Assembly: GCA_023386515.1 (NCBI GenBank)
Contig: JAEWJQ010000346.1
Span: 1-5,487, forward strand
Length of the DNA stretch: 5,487 bases
DNA from: Pseudomonadota bacterium
GTDB taxonomy: Bacteria; Pseudomonadota; Alphaproteobacteria; Sphingomonadales; Sphingomonadaceae
Direction: 5' to 3'
Numbering within the stretch: the first letter of the stretch is position 1; each line of letters begins with the position of its first letter. The position numbers were made by a program, and so were the translations under genes. The notes under the pieces are model-generated. The model ran no database searches. It saw nothing but the letters and a program-made list of their open reading frames with translations, and was not told the DNA's origin. This document shows positions 1-5,487 of the stretch, piece by piece.

Positions 1-46
1 ATCCAGACACGCCGACGTCTGCGGCTCTATCGTGAGCGTTGACGTC

Positions 47-74
47 GATGGATCCCCGCCTGCGCGGGGATGAC
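47..74. repeat. Dispersed palindromic repeat (MDPRLRGDD / VIPAQAGIH type)
   Basis: The core is a perfect inverted repeat: ATCCCCGC at 52-59, loop CTGC, and GCGGGGAT at 64-71. Translated on the plus strand, 48-74 reads MDPRLRGDD; on the minus strand it reads VIPAQAGIH. These two peptides are a well-known annotation artefact of a short extragenic repeat scattered through many proteobacterial genomes. It lies about 40 bp beyond the mgtC stop codon, a typical place for such elements, where it could protect the 3' end of the transcript or help termination. No T-run follows it on the minus strand, so it is not a standard intrinsic terminator. Only one copy is present here, so its repetition in the genome is known from the family and not seen in this window. 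Confidence 0.75.
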
Positions 75-111
75 GAGCCTGGAGAGGCATCCCGCCCTGC
101 CGCCGGCGCCG

Positions 112-828
112 TCAATCGTGCGTATGCACGTCCCAGGTCGCATGCTCGATGCCGTGATGCGCCGCCAGATGCGCGACGATCGCGTCGAGGTCGGCATCCA
201 CCGCACCGGTGCTGACCAAGGTCGCGACGATGTCGACGTGATCGGCGGTCCGCTCGACCATGTCGGTGTCGGCAACCGGATAGCGCATCAGCTCGAGGTG
301 ATCGACCAGCAGGTCGCGTACCGCCGGCGCGCGCTCCGGATCGGTGGTGACGGTGACCGAATAGGTCGCCTCCAGCCCGCCGCCGGCGAGCGGGATGCGG
401 TTGATCGCATTGACGACCGGGCGCAACAGGGTGTTGCCGGCGATCACGAAGACGGTCAGCGTCGCTGCCTCCGCGACCATGTCGGTGCCCGCTGCCGCGC
501 CGACCGCGGCGGAGCACCAGAGCGTCGCGGCGGTGTTGAGGCCGCGGACGTTCATCCCCTCCTTCATGATCACGCCGGCACCCAGGAATCCGATGCCGGA
601 CACGACATAGGCGATGACGCGGATCGCCTCGCCATTGCCGGCCAGCCGCTGCGCCAGATCGACGAAGGCGGCGGCGCCGAGCGCGACCAGCGCGTTAGTG
701 CGCAGCCCTGCGGTCCGCTGGCGATACTGCCGCTCCGCTCCGATCAGCGCGCCGAGCAGCAGCGCGGCGGCATAGCTGACCAGCGTGTCGAGATAGGCGT
801 GAAGGTCGAAGGTGTGGATGAAATGCAT
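112..828 (-). CDS. mgtC: MgtC/SapB family inner-membrane protein, MgtC type
   Basis: A 238-residue protein with the full MgtC layout: about five hydrophobic membrane segments in residues 15-135, then a soluble C-terminal domain (about 152-238) that fits the ACT-like domain of MgtC. The membrane part carries the family signatures GALIGAERQ (26-34), AGLRTNALVALGA (40-52), SGIGFLGAGVIMKEGMNVRG (77-96) and LNTAATLWCSAAVG (97-110). From memory of Salmonella MgtC these stretches are nearly identical, and Asn98 aligns with its Asn92, which is needed for virulence. In Salmonella, MgtC acts under Mg2+ starvation, in macrophages, and by lowering F1Fo ATP synthase activity; whether this homologue does so is unknown. 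No mgtB transporter is adjacent on the crtI side. The ATG at 828-826 is the only possible start, because no ATG, GTG or TTG occurs in frame between it and the crtI stop. The Shine-Dalgarno match is poor (GGGGCGG) and lies in a hairpin arm. It starts 54 bp after crtI and may share its transcript. Confidence 0.92.
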   Translation of the reverse strand: MHFIHTFDLHAYLDTLVSYAAALLLGALIGAERQYRQRTAGLRTNALVALGAAAFVDLAQRLAGNGEAIRVIAYVVSGIGFLGAGVIMKEGMNVRGLNTAATLWCSAAVGAAAGTDMVAEAATLTVFVIAGNTLLRPVVNAINRIPLAGGGLEATYSVTVTTDPERAPAVRDLLVDHLELMRYPVADTDMVERTADHVDIVATLVSTGAVDADLDAIVAHLAAHHGIEHATWDVHTHD

Positions 829-831
829 CGT

Positions 832-858
832 GGCCGCCCCGGCAGTACCGCGGCGGCC
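832..858 (-). promoter_or_regulatory. Imperfect hairpin covering the mgtC ribosome binding site
   Basis: On the minus strand, arms GGCCGCC (858-852) and GGCGGCC (838-832) are perfectly complementary. After a single G/G mismatch (851/839) the stem continues with CGG/CCG (850-848 and 842-840), closing on a five-base loop. That gives ten G-C pairs in a 54-bp gap. The 3' arm includes the only Shine-Dalgarno-like stretch, and the stem ends three bases before the mgtC ATG. No T-run follows, so it is a weak candidate for an intrinsic terminator of crtI and a better one for hindering translation initiation on mgtC. The structure is read directly; its function is inferred. Confidence 0.5.
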
Positions 859-882
859 CTGTAGCGGCCCGGTGTCAGCCGG

Positions 883-2364
883 TCACCCCTCCAGCATCAG
901 CGCCGCGGTCGCCTTGGCGCTGCCGACCACGCCGGGGATGCCGGCGCCCGGATGCGTGCCGGCGCCGACGAAGAACAGATTGGGGATGGCGTCGTCGCGG
1001 TTGTGGACGCGGAAATAGGCACTCTGCGTCAGGATCGGCTCCAGGCTGAAGGCGGACCCCATGTGCGCGTTGAGGTCAGCCGCGAAATCCTTTGGCGCAT
1101 AGCTGAACTTGGTGACGATCCGCTCGTGGATGTCGGGGATCAGCCGGCGGCCGACTTCGTCGAGGATGCGCTTCTCCAGGATCGGCCCCACCTCGTCCCA
1201 GTCGACCGGGAACTTGCCCATGTGCGGCACCGGCGCCAGCGCGTAGAAGGTCGAATGCCCCTCCGGCGCCAGACCCGGATCGGTGACGGTCGGGTGTTGC
1301 AGGTAGAGCGAGAAATCTTCGCTGAGCACGCCATGGTCGTAGATGTCGGCGAGCAGCCCCTGATAGCGCGGGCCGAACAGGATCATGTGGTGCGGAATGC
1401 CCGGCCACGTCCCCTTGATGCCGAAATGGACGACGAACAGCGACGGCGAATAGCGTTTGCGCTCCAGTCGCGCGCGCGTGCGCTGCGCGCTGCGCGATCC
1501 CGACAGCAGGTCGCGGTAGCTGTGCATGATGTCGCTGTTGCACGCCACCGCATCCGCTTCGCCGCGCCAGCCGCTGGCGCAGACGACGCCGGTGGCGCGG
1601 TCGCCCAGCGTCTCGATCTGCGTCACTGCATCGCCCAGCCGCAACGTGCCGCCAATCCGCTGGAATTGGGCGACCATGCCGGCGACCAGCCGGTTGGTGC
1701 CGCCGCGCGCGAACCAGACGCCGCCGTCGCGCTCCAGCTTGTGGATCAGCGCATAGATCGCGCTGGTCGTCATCGGATTGCCACCGACCAGCAAGGTGTG
1801 GAAGCTCAGCGCCTGGCGCAGCTTCTCGTTGGCGACGAATTTCGACACGATCGAATAGACCGACCGCCACGCCTGATATTTGGCGAGCGCCGGCGCCGCC
1901 TTCACCATCGACGCGAAGTCGAGGAAGGCGACATGGCCCAGCTTCTCGTAACCCTCGTGGAAGACGCCGGCCGCATAATCGAGGAAATGCGCATAGCCGC
2001 TGACGTCGGCCGGATTGAGGCGCGCGATCTCTTGCTTCAATGCGACGTCGTCGTTGGAATAATCGAAATTGGTGCCGTCGGGCCAGTTGAGCCGGTAGAA
2101 GGGCGTCACCTCTTCGAGCGTGACGTCGTCGGCGATGTTGCGGCCGGTCAGCGCCCACAATTCTTCCAGGCAGGCGGGATCGGTGATCACCGTCGGCCCG
2201 GCGTCGAAGGTGAAGCCGTCCTTTTCCCAATAATAAGCGCGGCCGCCCGGCTTGTCGCGCGACTCGACGATCGTCGTCTCGACGCCGGCGGATTGCAGCC
2301 GGATGGCGAGCGCCCGGCCGCCGAAGCCGGCGCCGACGACGATGGCGCGGCGTGGCTTGGCCAT
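883..2364 (-). CDS. crtI: Phytoene desaturase (bacterial CrtI type, phytoene to lycopene)
   Basis: FAD-dependent desaturase of 493 residues, the usual length for CrtI, acting at the membrane to convert 15-cis-phytoene to lycopene in four steps. The N-terminal dinucleotide-binding fold is clear: VVGAGFGG (9-16), the ribose-binding Glu34 at the end of strand 2, then DKPGGRAY (37-44) and FDAGPTVITDP (53-63). The stretches AWRSVYS (165-171), LLVGGNP (191-197) and FARGGTNRL (218-226) match family-conserved regions. The C-terminal phytoene desaturase signature NLFFVGAGTHPGAGIPGVVG is complete, with GAGTHPGAG at about 467-475. The reading frame stays open upstream to 2763, but those 133 extra residues fall inside crtY in another frame and lack family similarity. 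The ATG at 2364-2362 gives the normal CrtI N-terminus (MAKPRRAIVVGAG) and overlaps the crtY stop as TGATG, so it is chosen. The end product (lycopene rather than neurosporene) is inferred from the adjacent cyclase. Confidence 0.97.
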   Translation of the reverse strand: MAKPRRAIVVGAGFGGRALAIRLQSAGVETTIVESRDKPGGRAYYWEKDGFTFDAGPTVITDPACLEELWALTGRNIADDVTLEEVTPFYRLNWPDGTNFDYSNDDVALKQEIARLNPADVSGYAHFLDYAAGVFHEGYEKLGHVAFLDFASMVKAAPALAKYQAWRSVYSIVSKFVANEKLRQALSFHTLLVGGNPMTTSAIYALIHKLERDGGVWFARGGTNRLVAGMVAQFQRIGGTLRLGDAVTQIETLGDRATGVVCASGWRGEADAVACNSDIMHSYRDLLSGSRSAQRTRARLERKRYSPSLFVVHFGIKGTWPGIPHHMILFGPRYQGLLADIYDHGVLSEDFSLYLQHPTVTDPGLAPEGHSTFYALAPVPHMGKFPVDWDEVGPILEKRILDEVGRRLIPDIHERIVTKFSYAPKDFAADLNAHMGSAFSLEPILTQSAYFRVHNRDDAIPNLFFVGAGTHPGAGIPGVVGSAKATAALMLEG

Positions 2365-3527
2365 CAGCGTCGCCCCGCCAGCGCGCGGATCGCGCGGCCG
2401 ATCGGCACCGGCGGTTTCCCGGTGAGCACGCGCGCCTTGTCCATCATCGTCGATTGTCCTGCATAGAATCGGCCGATCAGCCGTGCATCGAGCCGGTAGA
2501 AGCGTTCGAGCACGCGATAGCGTTCCTGCGGATCGGCGGCCTTGAACAGCATCGCGTCGAGCATGCGGTAAAAGCCGCGCGAACGCCAGCAGGCGCGCGC
2601 ATGGCCATGCGTCAGTTCGTGCAGCGCCGCTCCCGACAAATCGCGCGATCCGGCGATCAGCATCGCGGTGCGCACCGCATCGGGCAGCGAATAGCCGGTC
2701 GTCGGGTGGAACAGCCCGGCCCGCATCCCGGCCTTGGCGACGCCGGCCCCGCCCGATCGCCAATAGGCGTCAAAATCGCCGCCGATCGCGACCGGCAGCA
2801 CGCCGGTTTCCTCATGCGCGCCCTCGGCGGAACCGTGCCAGCCGTGCGCGTCGGCATAGGCCCGCACCCGCTCGCGCAGCACGGGCACGTCGAGATCCGG
2901 CGTGTCGCTGTAATAGGTATCCTCGACGAACATCGTCGTCGGCGAAAAGGGCAGGCAATAGACGAAACGATAGCCGTCGAGCTGCGCGACGCTGGCGTCC
3001 ATCACCACCGGCCGCGTCACCCCGTGCGGTACGCCCAGCTGCAACTCGCGGCCCAGGAACTTCTGCCAGCCGAGTTCGAGCAGCGACAGATCGGCCGGGC
3101 CACGCGCGTCGATCACGCCACCCGCGGCAACGCGATCGCCATCGCCCAGCACCACGGCGGTCGCCGAACAGGCGAGCACGCGCTGCCCGGTCATCTGCGC
3201 CCGCGCCGGCAATCGCGCACGGACCACCGCGTCCAGCCGTTCGCTGGTGATCGAATAATAGGTCGCGTCGAGCGTGCGGCGCAGCGCCGGAAAGGCGACG
3301 TCATAGCCCTGCCAGCCATGAACGACCAGCGGCGCGAGCAGCCAGCGATCGCTGTCCGCGACGTCGCTGCCGAAAAACGACCAGACGTGATTGCCGCCAA
3401 AGCTCGCGCCCGCCTCGATCAGCCGGACGTCGAGCGACGGGTGCCGCTCGGTCAGGGCCAGCGCGATCAGCGATCCCGCCAGCCCACCGCCGACGATCGC
3501 CACGTCGCAAGGGATCGTCTTACCCAT
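2364..3527 (-). CDS. crtY: Lycopene beta-cyclase (CrtY type)
   Basis: A 387-residue flavoprotein, close to the 380-390 typical of bacterial CrtY, which cyclises both ends of lycopene to give beta-carotene. The N-terminal FAD-binding region DVAIVGGGLAGSLIAL (8-23) ends at Glu38. Family blocks follow: GGNHVWSF (44-51), LAPLVVHGW (64-72), MDASV (176-180), GYRFVYCLPFSPT (185-197), FVEDTYY (200-206), AGLFHPTTGYSLPDAV (270-285), FYRMLDAMLF (319-328), RFYAGQST (353-360) and GKPPVP (370-375). Glu202 in FVEDTYY aligns with the glutamate shown to be essential in Pantoea CrtY. The ATG at 3527-3525 puts the FAD motif at the usual distance, and no alternative start occurs in frame between it and the rlmE stop. 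The Shine-Dalgarno sequence is weak. It follows a 117-bp gap after rlmE and is coupled to crtI by a one-base overlap. No crtB or crtZ is adjacent. Confidence 0.97.
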   Translation of the reverse strand: MGKTIPCDVAIVGGGLAGSLIALALTERHPSLDVRLIEAGASFGGNHVWSFFGSDVADSDRWLLAPLVVHGWQGYDVAFPALRRTLDATYYSITSERLDAVVRARLPARAQMTGQRVLACSATAVVLGDGDRVAAGGVIDARGPADLSLLELGWQKFLGRELQLGVPHGVTRPVVMDASVAQLDGYRFVYCLPFSPTTMFVEDTYYSDTPDLDVPVLRERVRAYADAHGWHGSAEGAHEETGVLPVAIGGDFDAYWRSGGAGVAKAGMRAGLFHPTTGYSLPDAVRTAMLIAGSRDLSGAALHELTHGHARACWRSRGFYRMLDAMLFKAADPQERYRVLERFYRLDARLIGRFYAGQSTMMDKARVLTGKPPVPIGRAIRALAGRR

Positions 3528-3577
3528 CGCCCGAGCGCCTAGCGCAAAGCGGGCGGCGGGCGGAAGGGCCTTGCTGC

Positions 3578-3594
3578 ATCGCCGTTGCGGCGAT
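3578..3594. other. Perfect short hairpin in the rlmE-crtY gap
   Basis: ATCGCCG (3578-3584), loop TTG, CGGCGAT (3588-3594): seven perfect pairs with a three-base loop, about 50 bp past the rlmE stop and 50 bp before the crtY start. The minus strand continues GCAGCAAGG after the stem, with no T-run, so it does not meet the definition of an intrinsic terminator. It could still slow polymerase, stabilise the rlmE mRNA end, or overlap a protein-binding site for crtY control. Function unknown. Confidence 0.4.
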
Positions 3595-3614
3595 CCCGAT
3601 CCGTCCGCGCGATG

Positions 3615-3625
3615 CTCCCCCCTCC
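3615..3625 (-). other. Orphan purine-rich Shine-Dalgarno-like tract
   Basis: On the minus strand this reads GGAGGGGGGAG, the strongest anti-SD complement seen in the window, 19 bases after the rlmE stop codon. No ATG, GTG or TTG follows within the next 20 bases, so it does not serve any visible gene. It may be chance in G-rich DNA, a relic of a lost gene start, or a regulatory site. Confidence 0.3.
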
Positions 3626-3644
3626 ATTGGCGAGCAGGAGGCGT

Positions 3645-4340
3645 TCACCCGTCGTCGCGATCCTCCGGCGGCGGCGCCAAGCGGCCTTTGAAGCCCTGCG
3701 CGACGACGAACCATTCCACCGATCCCTTGCGGCTCGACGGCGGCTTGGCATGCTTCACCGTCGTGAAGGCGCGCTTCATCGCCGCGACCAGCTGCGAATC
3801 CGCGCCGCCGGCGAACACCTTCGACACGAAGGTGCCGCCCGGCACCAGCACGTCGCAGGCGAAGGCGAAGGCGGTCTCGACCAGCGCCATCGTCCGCAGT
3901 GCGTCGGTCTGCGGATGGCCGACGGTATTCGCCGCCATGTCCGACAGGACGAGATCGGGTGCGCCGCCCAGCGCCTCCATCAGCCGGTCAGGCGCGGCAT
4001 CGTCCATGAAGTCCATCTGAAAGATGGTGACGCCGTCGATCGGATCGACCGGCAGCAGGTCGATGCCGACCACCGCCGCCTTGGGCAGCCGGCGCTTGAT
4101 CACCTGGCTCCACCCGCCCGGCGCGATGCCCAGATCGACGACGCGCTTGCTGTTGCGGATGATGCCGAACTTCTCGTCCAGCTCGATCAGTTTGTAGGCG
4201 GCGCGGCTGCGATAGCCCTCCGCCTTCGCGCGTTTGACGTACGGATCGTTGAGCTGGCGTTCGAGCCAGCGGGTCGATTGCGCGGTCCGCCCGCGCGCGG
4301 TCTTGACGCGGGTGCGCAACCCGCCGCCGTCTCTGCTCAC
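3645..4340 (-). CDS. rlmE: 23S rRNA (uridine-2552 2'-O) methyltransferase RlmE (RrmJ/FtsJ)
   Basis: SAM-dependent methyltransferase of 231 residues that methylates U2552 in the A-loop of 23S rRNA late in 50S subunit assembly. The basic N-terminus contains WLERQLNDPYVKRAKAEGYR (25-44), typical of the family. The SAM-binding motif DLGIAPGGWSQV is at 69-80. The catalytic K-D-K-E tetrad is complete: Lys50 in AAYKL, Asp134 in LSDMAANTVGH, Lys174 in FVSKVFAGG and Glu209 in RKGSVEW. It is slightly longer than E. coli RlmE (209) because of an arginine-rich N-terminal extension, common in alphaproteobacteria. The start is GTG at 4340-4338; the nearby ATG at 4348 is out of frame and stops after three codons. 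A GGA at 4351-4349 sits eight bases upstream. It begins 13 bp after ppx, so the two are probably cotranscribed. Confidence 0.96.
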   Translation of the reverse strand: MSRDGGGLRTRVKTARGRTAQSTRWLERQLNDPYVKRAKAEGYRSRAAYKLIELDEKFGIIRNSKRVVDLGIAPGGWSQVIKRRLPKAAVVGIDLLPVDPIDGVTIFQMDFMDDAAPDRLMEALGGAPDLVLSDMAANTVGHPQTDALRTMALVETAFAFACDVLVPGGTFVSKVFAGGADSQLVAAMKRAFTTVKHAKPPSSRKGSVEWFVVAQGFKGRLAPPPEDRDDG

Positions 4341-4348
4341 GACGTCAT

Positions 4349-4351
4349 TCC
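4349..4351 (-). promoter_or_regulatory. Ribosome binding site of rlmE (supports the GTG start)
   Basis: GGA on the minus strand, eight bases before the GTG start codon, inside the 13-bp gap after the ppx stop. It is short, but it is the only Shine-Dalgarno-like sequence there and it favours GTG at 4340 as the start. Confidence 0.45.
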
Positions 4352-4353
4352 GT

Positions 4354-5403
4354 TCACGGTCTGGGGCTCCCCATCAGGCGCCTGAGGATGCCCTCGCGGA
4401 TGCCGCGATCGGCGATGCCGAGCCGCTCGGCCGGCCACAGGTCGAGGATCGTCTCGAGGATCGCGCAGCCGGCGACGACCAGGTCGGCACGCTCGCTGCC
4501 GATACAGGCGAGCTTGGCGCGCTCCGGCACAGCCATCCGCGACAAATCGGCGCTGATCCGCCGCATCGCCTGCGCCGGCACTATCAGTCCGTCGACCTGG
4601 GCACGGTCGTAATGGCTGAGGCCGAGGTGGACGCTGCCCAAGGTCGTCACCGTGCCGCTGGTGCCGAGCAGCCGCGGCCGCGGCGTGCCCTGCGGCAGTC
4701 GCGCGGCGAAGCCGGCGAAACTGTCCGCGACGATGGTCCGCATCCGCCCGTAAGCGGCGAGCCGCTCCGCCTCGCTGTCGCCGATCCCGCCGACGCTCTC
4801 GGTCAGCGAGACGACGCCCCAGGGCGCCGAATGCCAGTCGAGCACGCGCGGCATCTGGCCGCGGGGCGTGTCGATCAGCACCAGCTCGGTCGATCCGCCG
4901 CCGATGTCGAAGACTAGGGCGGGGTCATCGCCCGGCTCGATCAGCGCGTGGCAGCCGAGCACCGCGAGCCGCGCCTCCTCCTCCGCCGAGATGATGTCGA
5001 GGTGGATGCCGGTTTCCTGATAGGCGCGGGCGATGAAGTCCGGGCCGTTGGCGGCGCGGCGGCACGCCTCGGTGGCGACCGATCGCGCCAGCGTGACGTT
5101 GCGGCGTTTCAGCTTGTCCGAACAGACGCGCAGTGCCGCGATCGTCCGCTCGATCGCCGCGTCCGACAGCCGGCCGGTGGCGGCGAGCCCCTCGCCCAGC
5201 CGGACGATGCGCGAGAAGGCGTCGACGACGGCGAAACCGTCACCCTGCGGCCGCGCGATCAGCAGCCGGCAGTTGTTGGTGCCGAGGTCGAGCGCGGCAA
5301 AGGCCTGCGCGTCGGACCAGCGGCCGCGCTGCGGCCGGCTCGGCGCCGTTCGGGCAGGCGCGGCGGCCTGCCGGTACGGCATTCGGGCGGATCGATCCCC
5401 CAT
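4354..5403 (-). CDS. ppx: Ppx/GppA family phosphatase (exopolyphosphatase or pppGpp phosphohydrolase)
   Basis: A 349-residue cytoplasmic enzyme of the ASKHA fold that removes terminal phosphate from polyphosphate or pppGpp. The phosphate and nucleotide loops are all present: ALDLGTNNCRLLIA (37-50), VATEACRRA (109-117), ISAEEEARL (138-146, with the probable catalytic glutamate), FDIGGGSTEL (165-174), GTSGTVTTL (247-255), GSERADLVVAG (302-312) and ADRGIREG (331-338). It ends there, without the C-terminal HD-like domain of the roughly 500-residue E. coli Ppx and GppA, so it is the short form. About 30 N-terminal residues rich in Ala, Arg and Pro precede the catalytic core and look disordered. 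ATG at 5403-5401 is preferred because AAAGAG lies ten bases upstream; Met8 is an alternative start. Sequence alone does not separate polyphosphate from pppGpp as substrate. rlmE follows 13 bp downstream. Confidence 0.93.
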   Translation of the reverse strand: MGDRSARMPYRQAAAPARTAPSRPQRGRWSDAQAFAALDLGTNNCRLLIARPQGDGFAVVDAFSRIVRLGEGLAATGRLSDAAIERTIAALRVCSDKLKRRNVTLARSVATEACRRAANGPDFIARAYQETGIHLDIISAEEEARLAVLGCHALIEPGDDPALVFDIGGGSTELVLIDTPRGQMPRVLDWHSAPWGVVSLTESVGGIGDSEAERLAAYGRMRTIVADSFAGFAARLPQGTPRPRLLGTSGTVTTLGSVHLGLSHYDRAQVDGLIVPAQAMRRISADLSRMAVPERAKLACIGSERADLVVAGCAILETILDLWPAERLGIADRGIREGILRRLMGSPRP

Positions 5404-5487
5404 TGCCGTGTCACTCTTTCATTTCTGTTCTGCCGGCTCAGGCACTTGGCCCGATCGGTGCTTACCCCCTAGGTAGCGTGCCTTGGC
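5404..5487 (-). promoter_or_regulatory. 5' flank of ppx with ribosome binding site
   Basis: On the minus strand AAAGAG (5419-5414) lies ten bases before the ppx ATG and is a reasonable Shine-Dalgarno sequence. The rest of this flank is non-coding as far as visible. It includes the eight-base palindrome CCGATCGG (5451-5458) and a short inverted pair AGGCAC/GTGCCT (5440-5445 and 5478-5483). No clear -35/-10 pair is seen, so the promoter is either unlike the consensus or outside the window. Confidence 0.4.

Noticed and set aside
70..864. Plus-strand open frame opposite mgtC
   Set aside because: Mirrors mgtC, with low-complexity Asp/Arg/Gly content and no motif. Its start lies in the palindromic repeat.
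952..2466. Open frame of 504 codons on the plus strand opposite crtI
   Set aside because: Arg/Ala/Asp-rich composition with no recognisable domain. It lies wholly antisense to crtI and the crtY end, and is explained by strong G/C third-position bias in the real gene.
2365..2763. N-terminal extension of CrtI by 133 residues
   Set aside because: The extension lies in a shifted frame within crtY, is Arg-rich without similarity to CrtI, and the internal ATG gives the standard N-terminal FAD motif.
2352..3542. Open frame of 396 codons on the plus strand opposite crtY
   Set aside because: The same artefact of codon bias: repeated RR, QH and DR runs and no family motifs, while the opposite strand encodes a complete CrtY.
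3528..3647. rlmE and crtY in the same reading frame, separated only by one TGA
   Set aside because: The 117-bp gap has no further stop in that frame, but readthrough fusion of unrelated enzymes is implausible and frame agreement has a one-in-three chance.
3585..4917. Two overlapping plus-strand open frames opposite rlmE and ppx
   Set aside because: Antisense shadows of conserved genes, with no plausible domains and compositions typical of reverse-complemented GC-rich coding DNA.
5411..5422. Three-codon leader ORF (ATG AAA GAG TGA) before ppx on the minus strand
   Set aside because: It contains the ppx Shine-Dalgarno sequence itself and has no ribosome binding site of its own that I can defend; most likely chance.

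Overview
This 5.5 kb window is high in G+C and gene-dense. All five genes lie on the minus strand, so transcription runs from high to low coordinates. The order is a Ppx/GppA phosphatase (ppx), the 23S rRNA 2'-O-methyltransferase rlmE, lycopene beta-cyclase crtY, phytoene desaturase crtI and an MgtC-type membrane protein. A carotenoid pathway using bacterial-type CrtI and CrtY, a short single-module Ppx directly followed by rlmE, and the base composition together suggest an alphaproteobacterium. A yellow-pigmented sphingomonad (Sphingomonas or a relative) is most likely. The organism is inferred, not proven.

Right part (about 3645-5487): ppx and rlmE are separated by 13 bp and look like a housekeeping operon. 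Ppx hydrolyses polyphosphate or pppGpp, and RlmE methylates U2552 of 23S rRNA. The 84 bp upstream of ppx hold a recognisable ribosome binding site but no convincing promoter.

Middle (883-3644): a 117-bp gap containing a perfect 7-bp hairpin and an orphan purine-rich tract separates rlmE from crtY. crtY and crtI overlap by one base (TGATG) and form a translationally coupled pair. CrtI desaturates phytoene to lycopene and CrtY cyclises lycopene to beta-carotene. The phytoene synthase gene crtB, which often follows crtI, is not in the window.

Left part (1-882): after crtI comes a 54-bp gap that folds into a strong imperfect hairpin ending three bases before the start codon of mgtC. The MgtC protein is very close in motif content to the Salmonella virulence and Mg2+-starvation protein. 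Beyond it lies one copy of the dispersed palindromic repeat that reads MDPRLRGDD on one strand and VIPAQAGIH on the other.

The genes themselves are ordinary and all belong to known families. I see no undescribed system, CRISPR array, insertion sequence, tRNA or rRNA. The points worth a second look are in the gaps and the gene order: the hairpin at the mgtC start, the crtYI pair without crtB, and the lack of recognisable terminators between unrelated functions.
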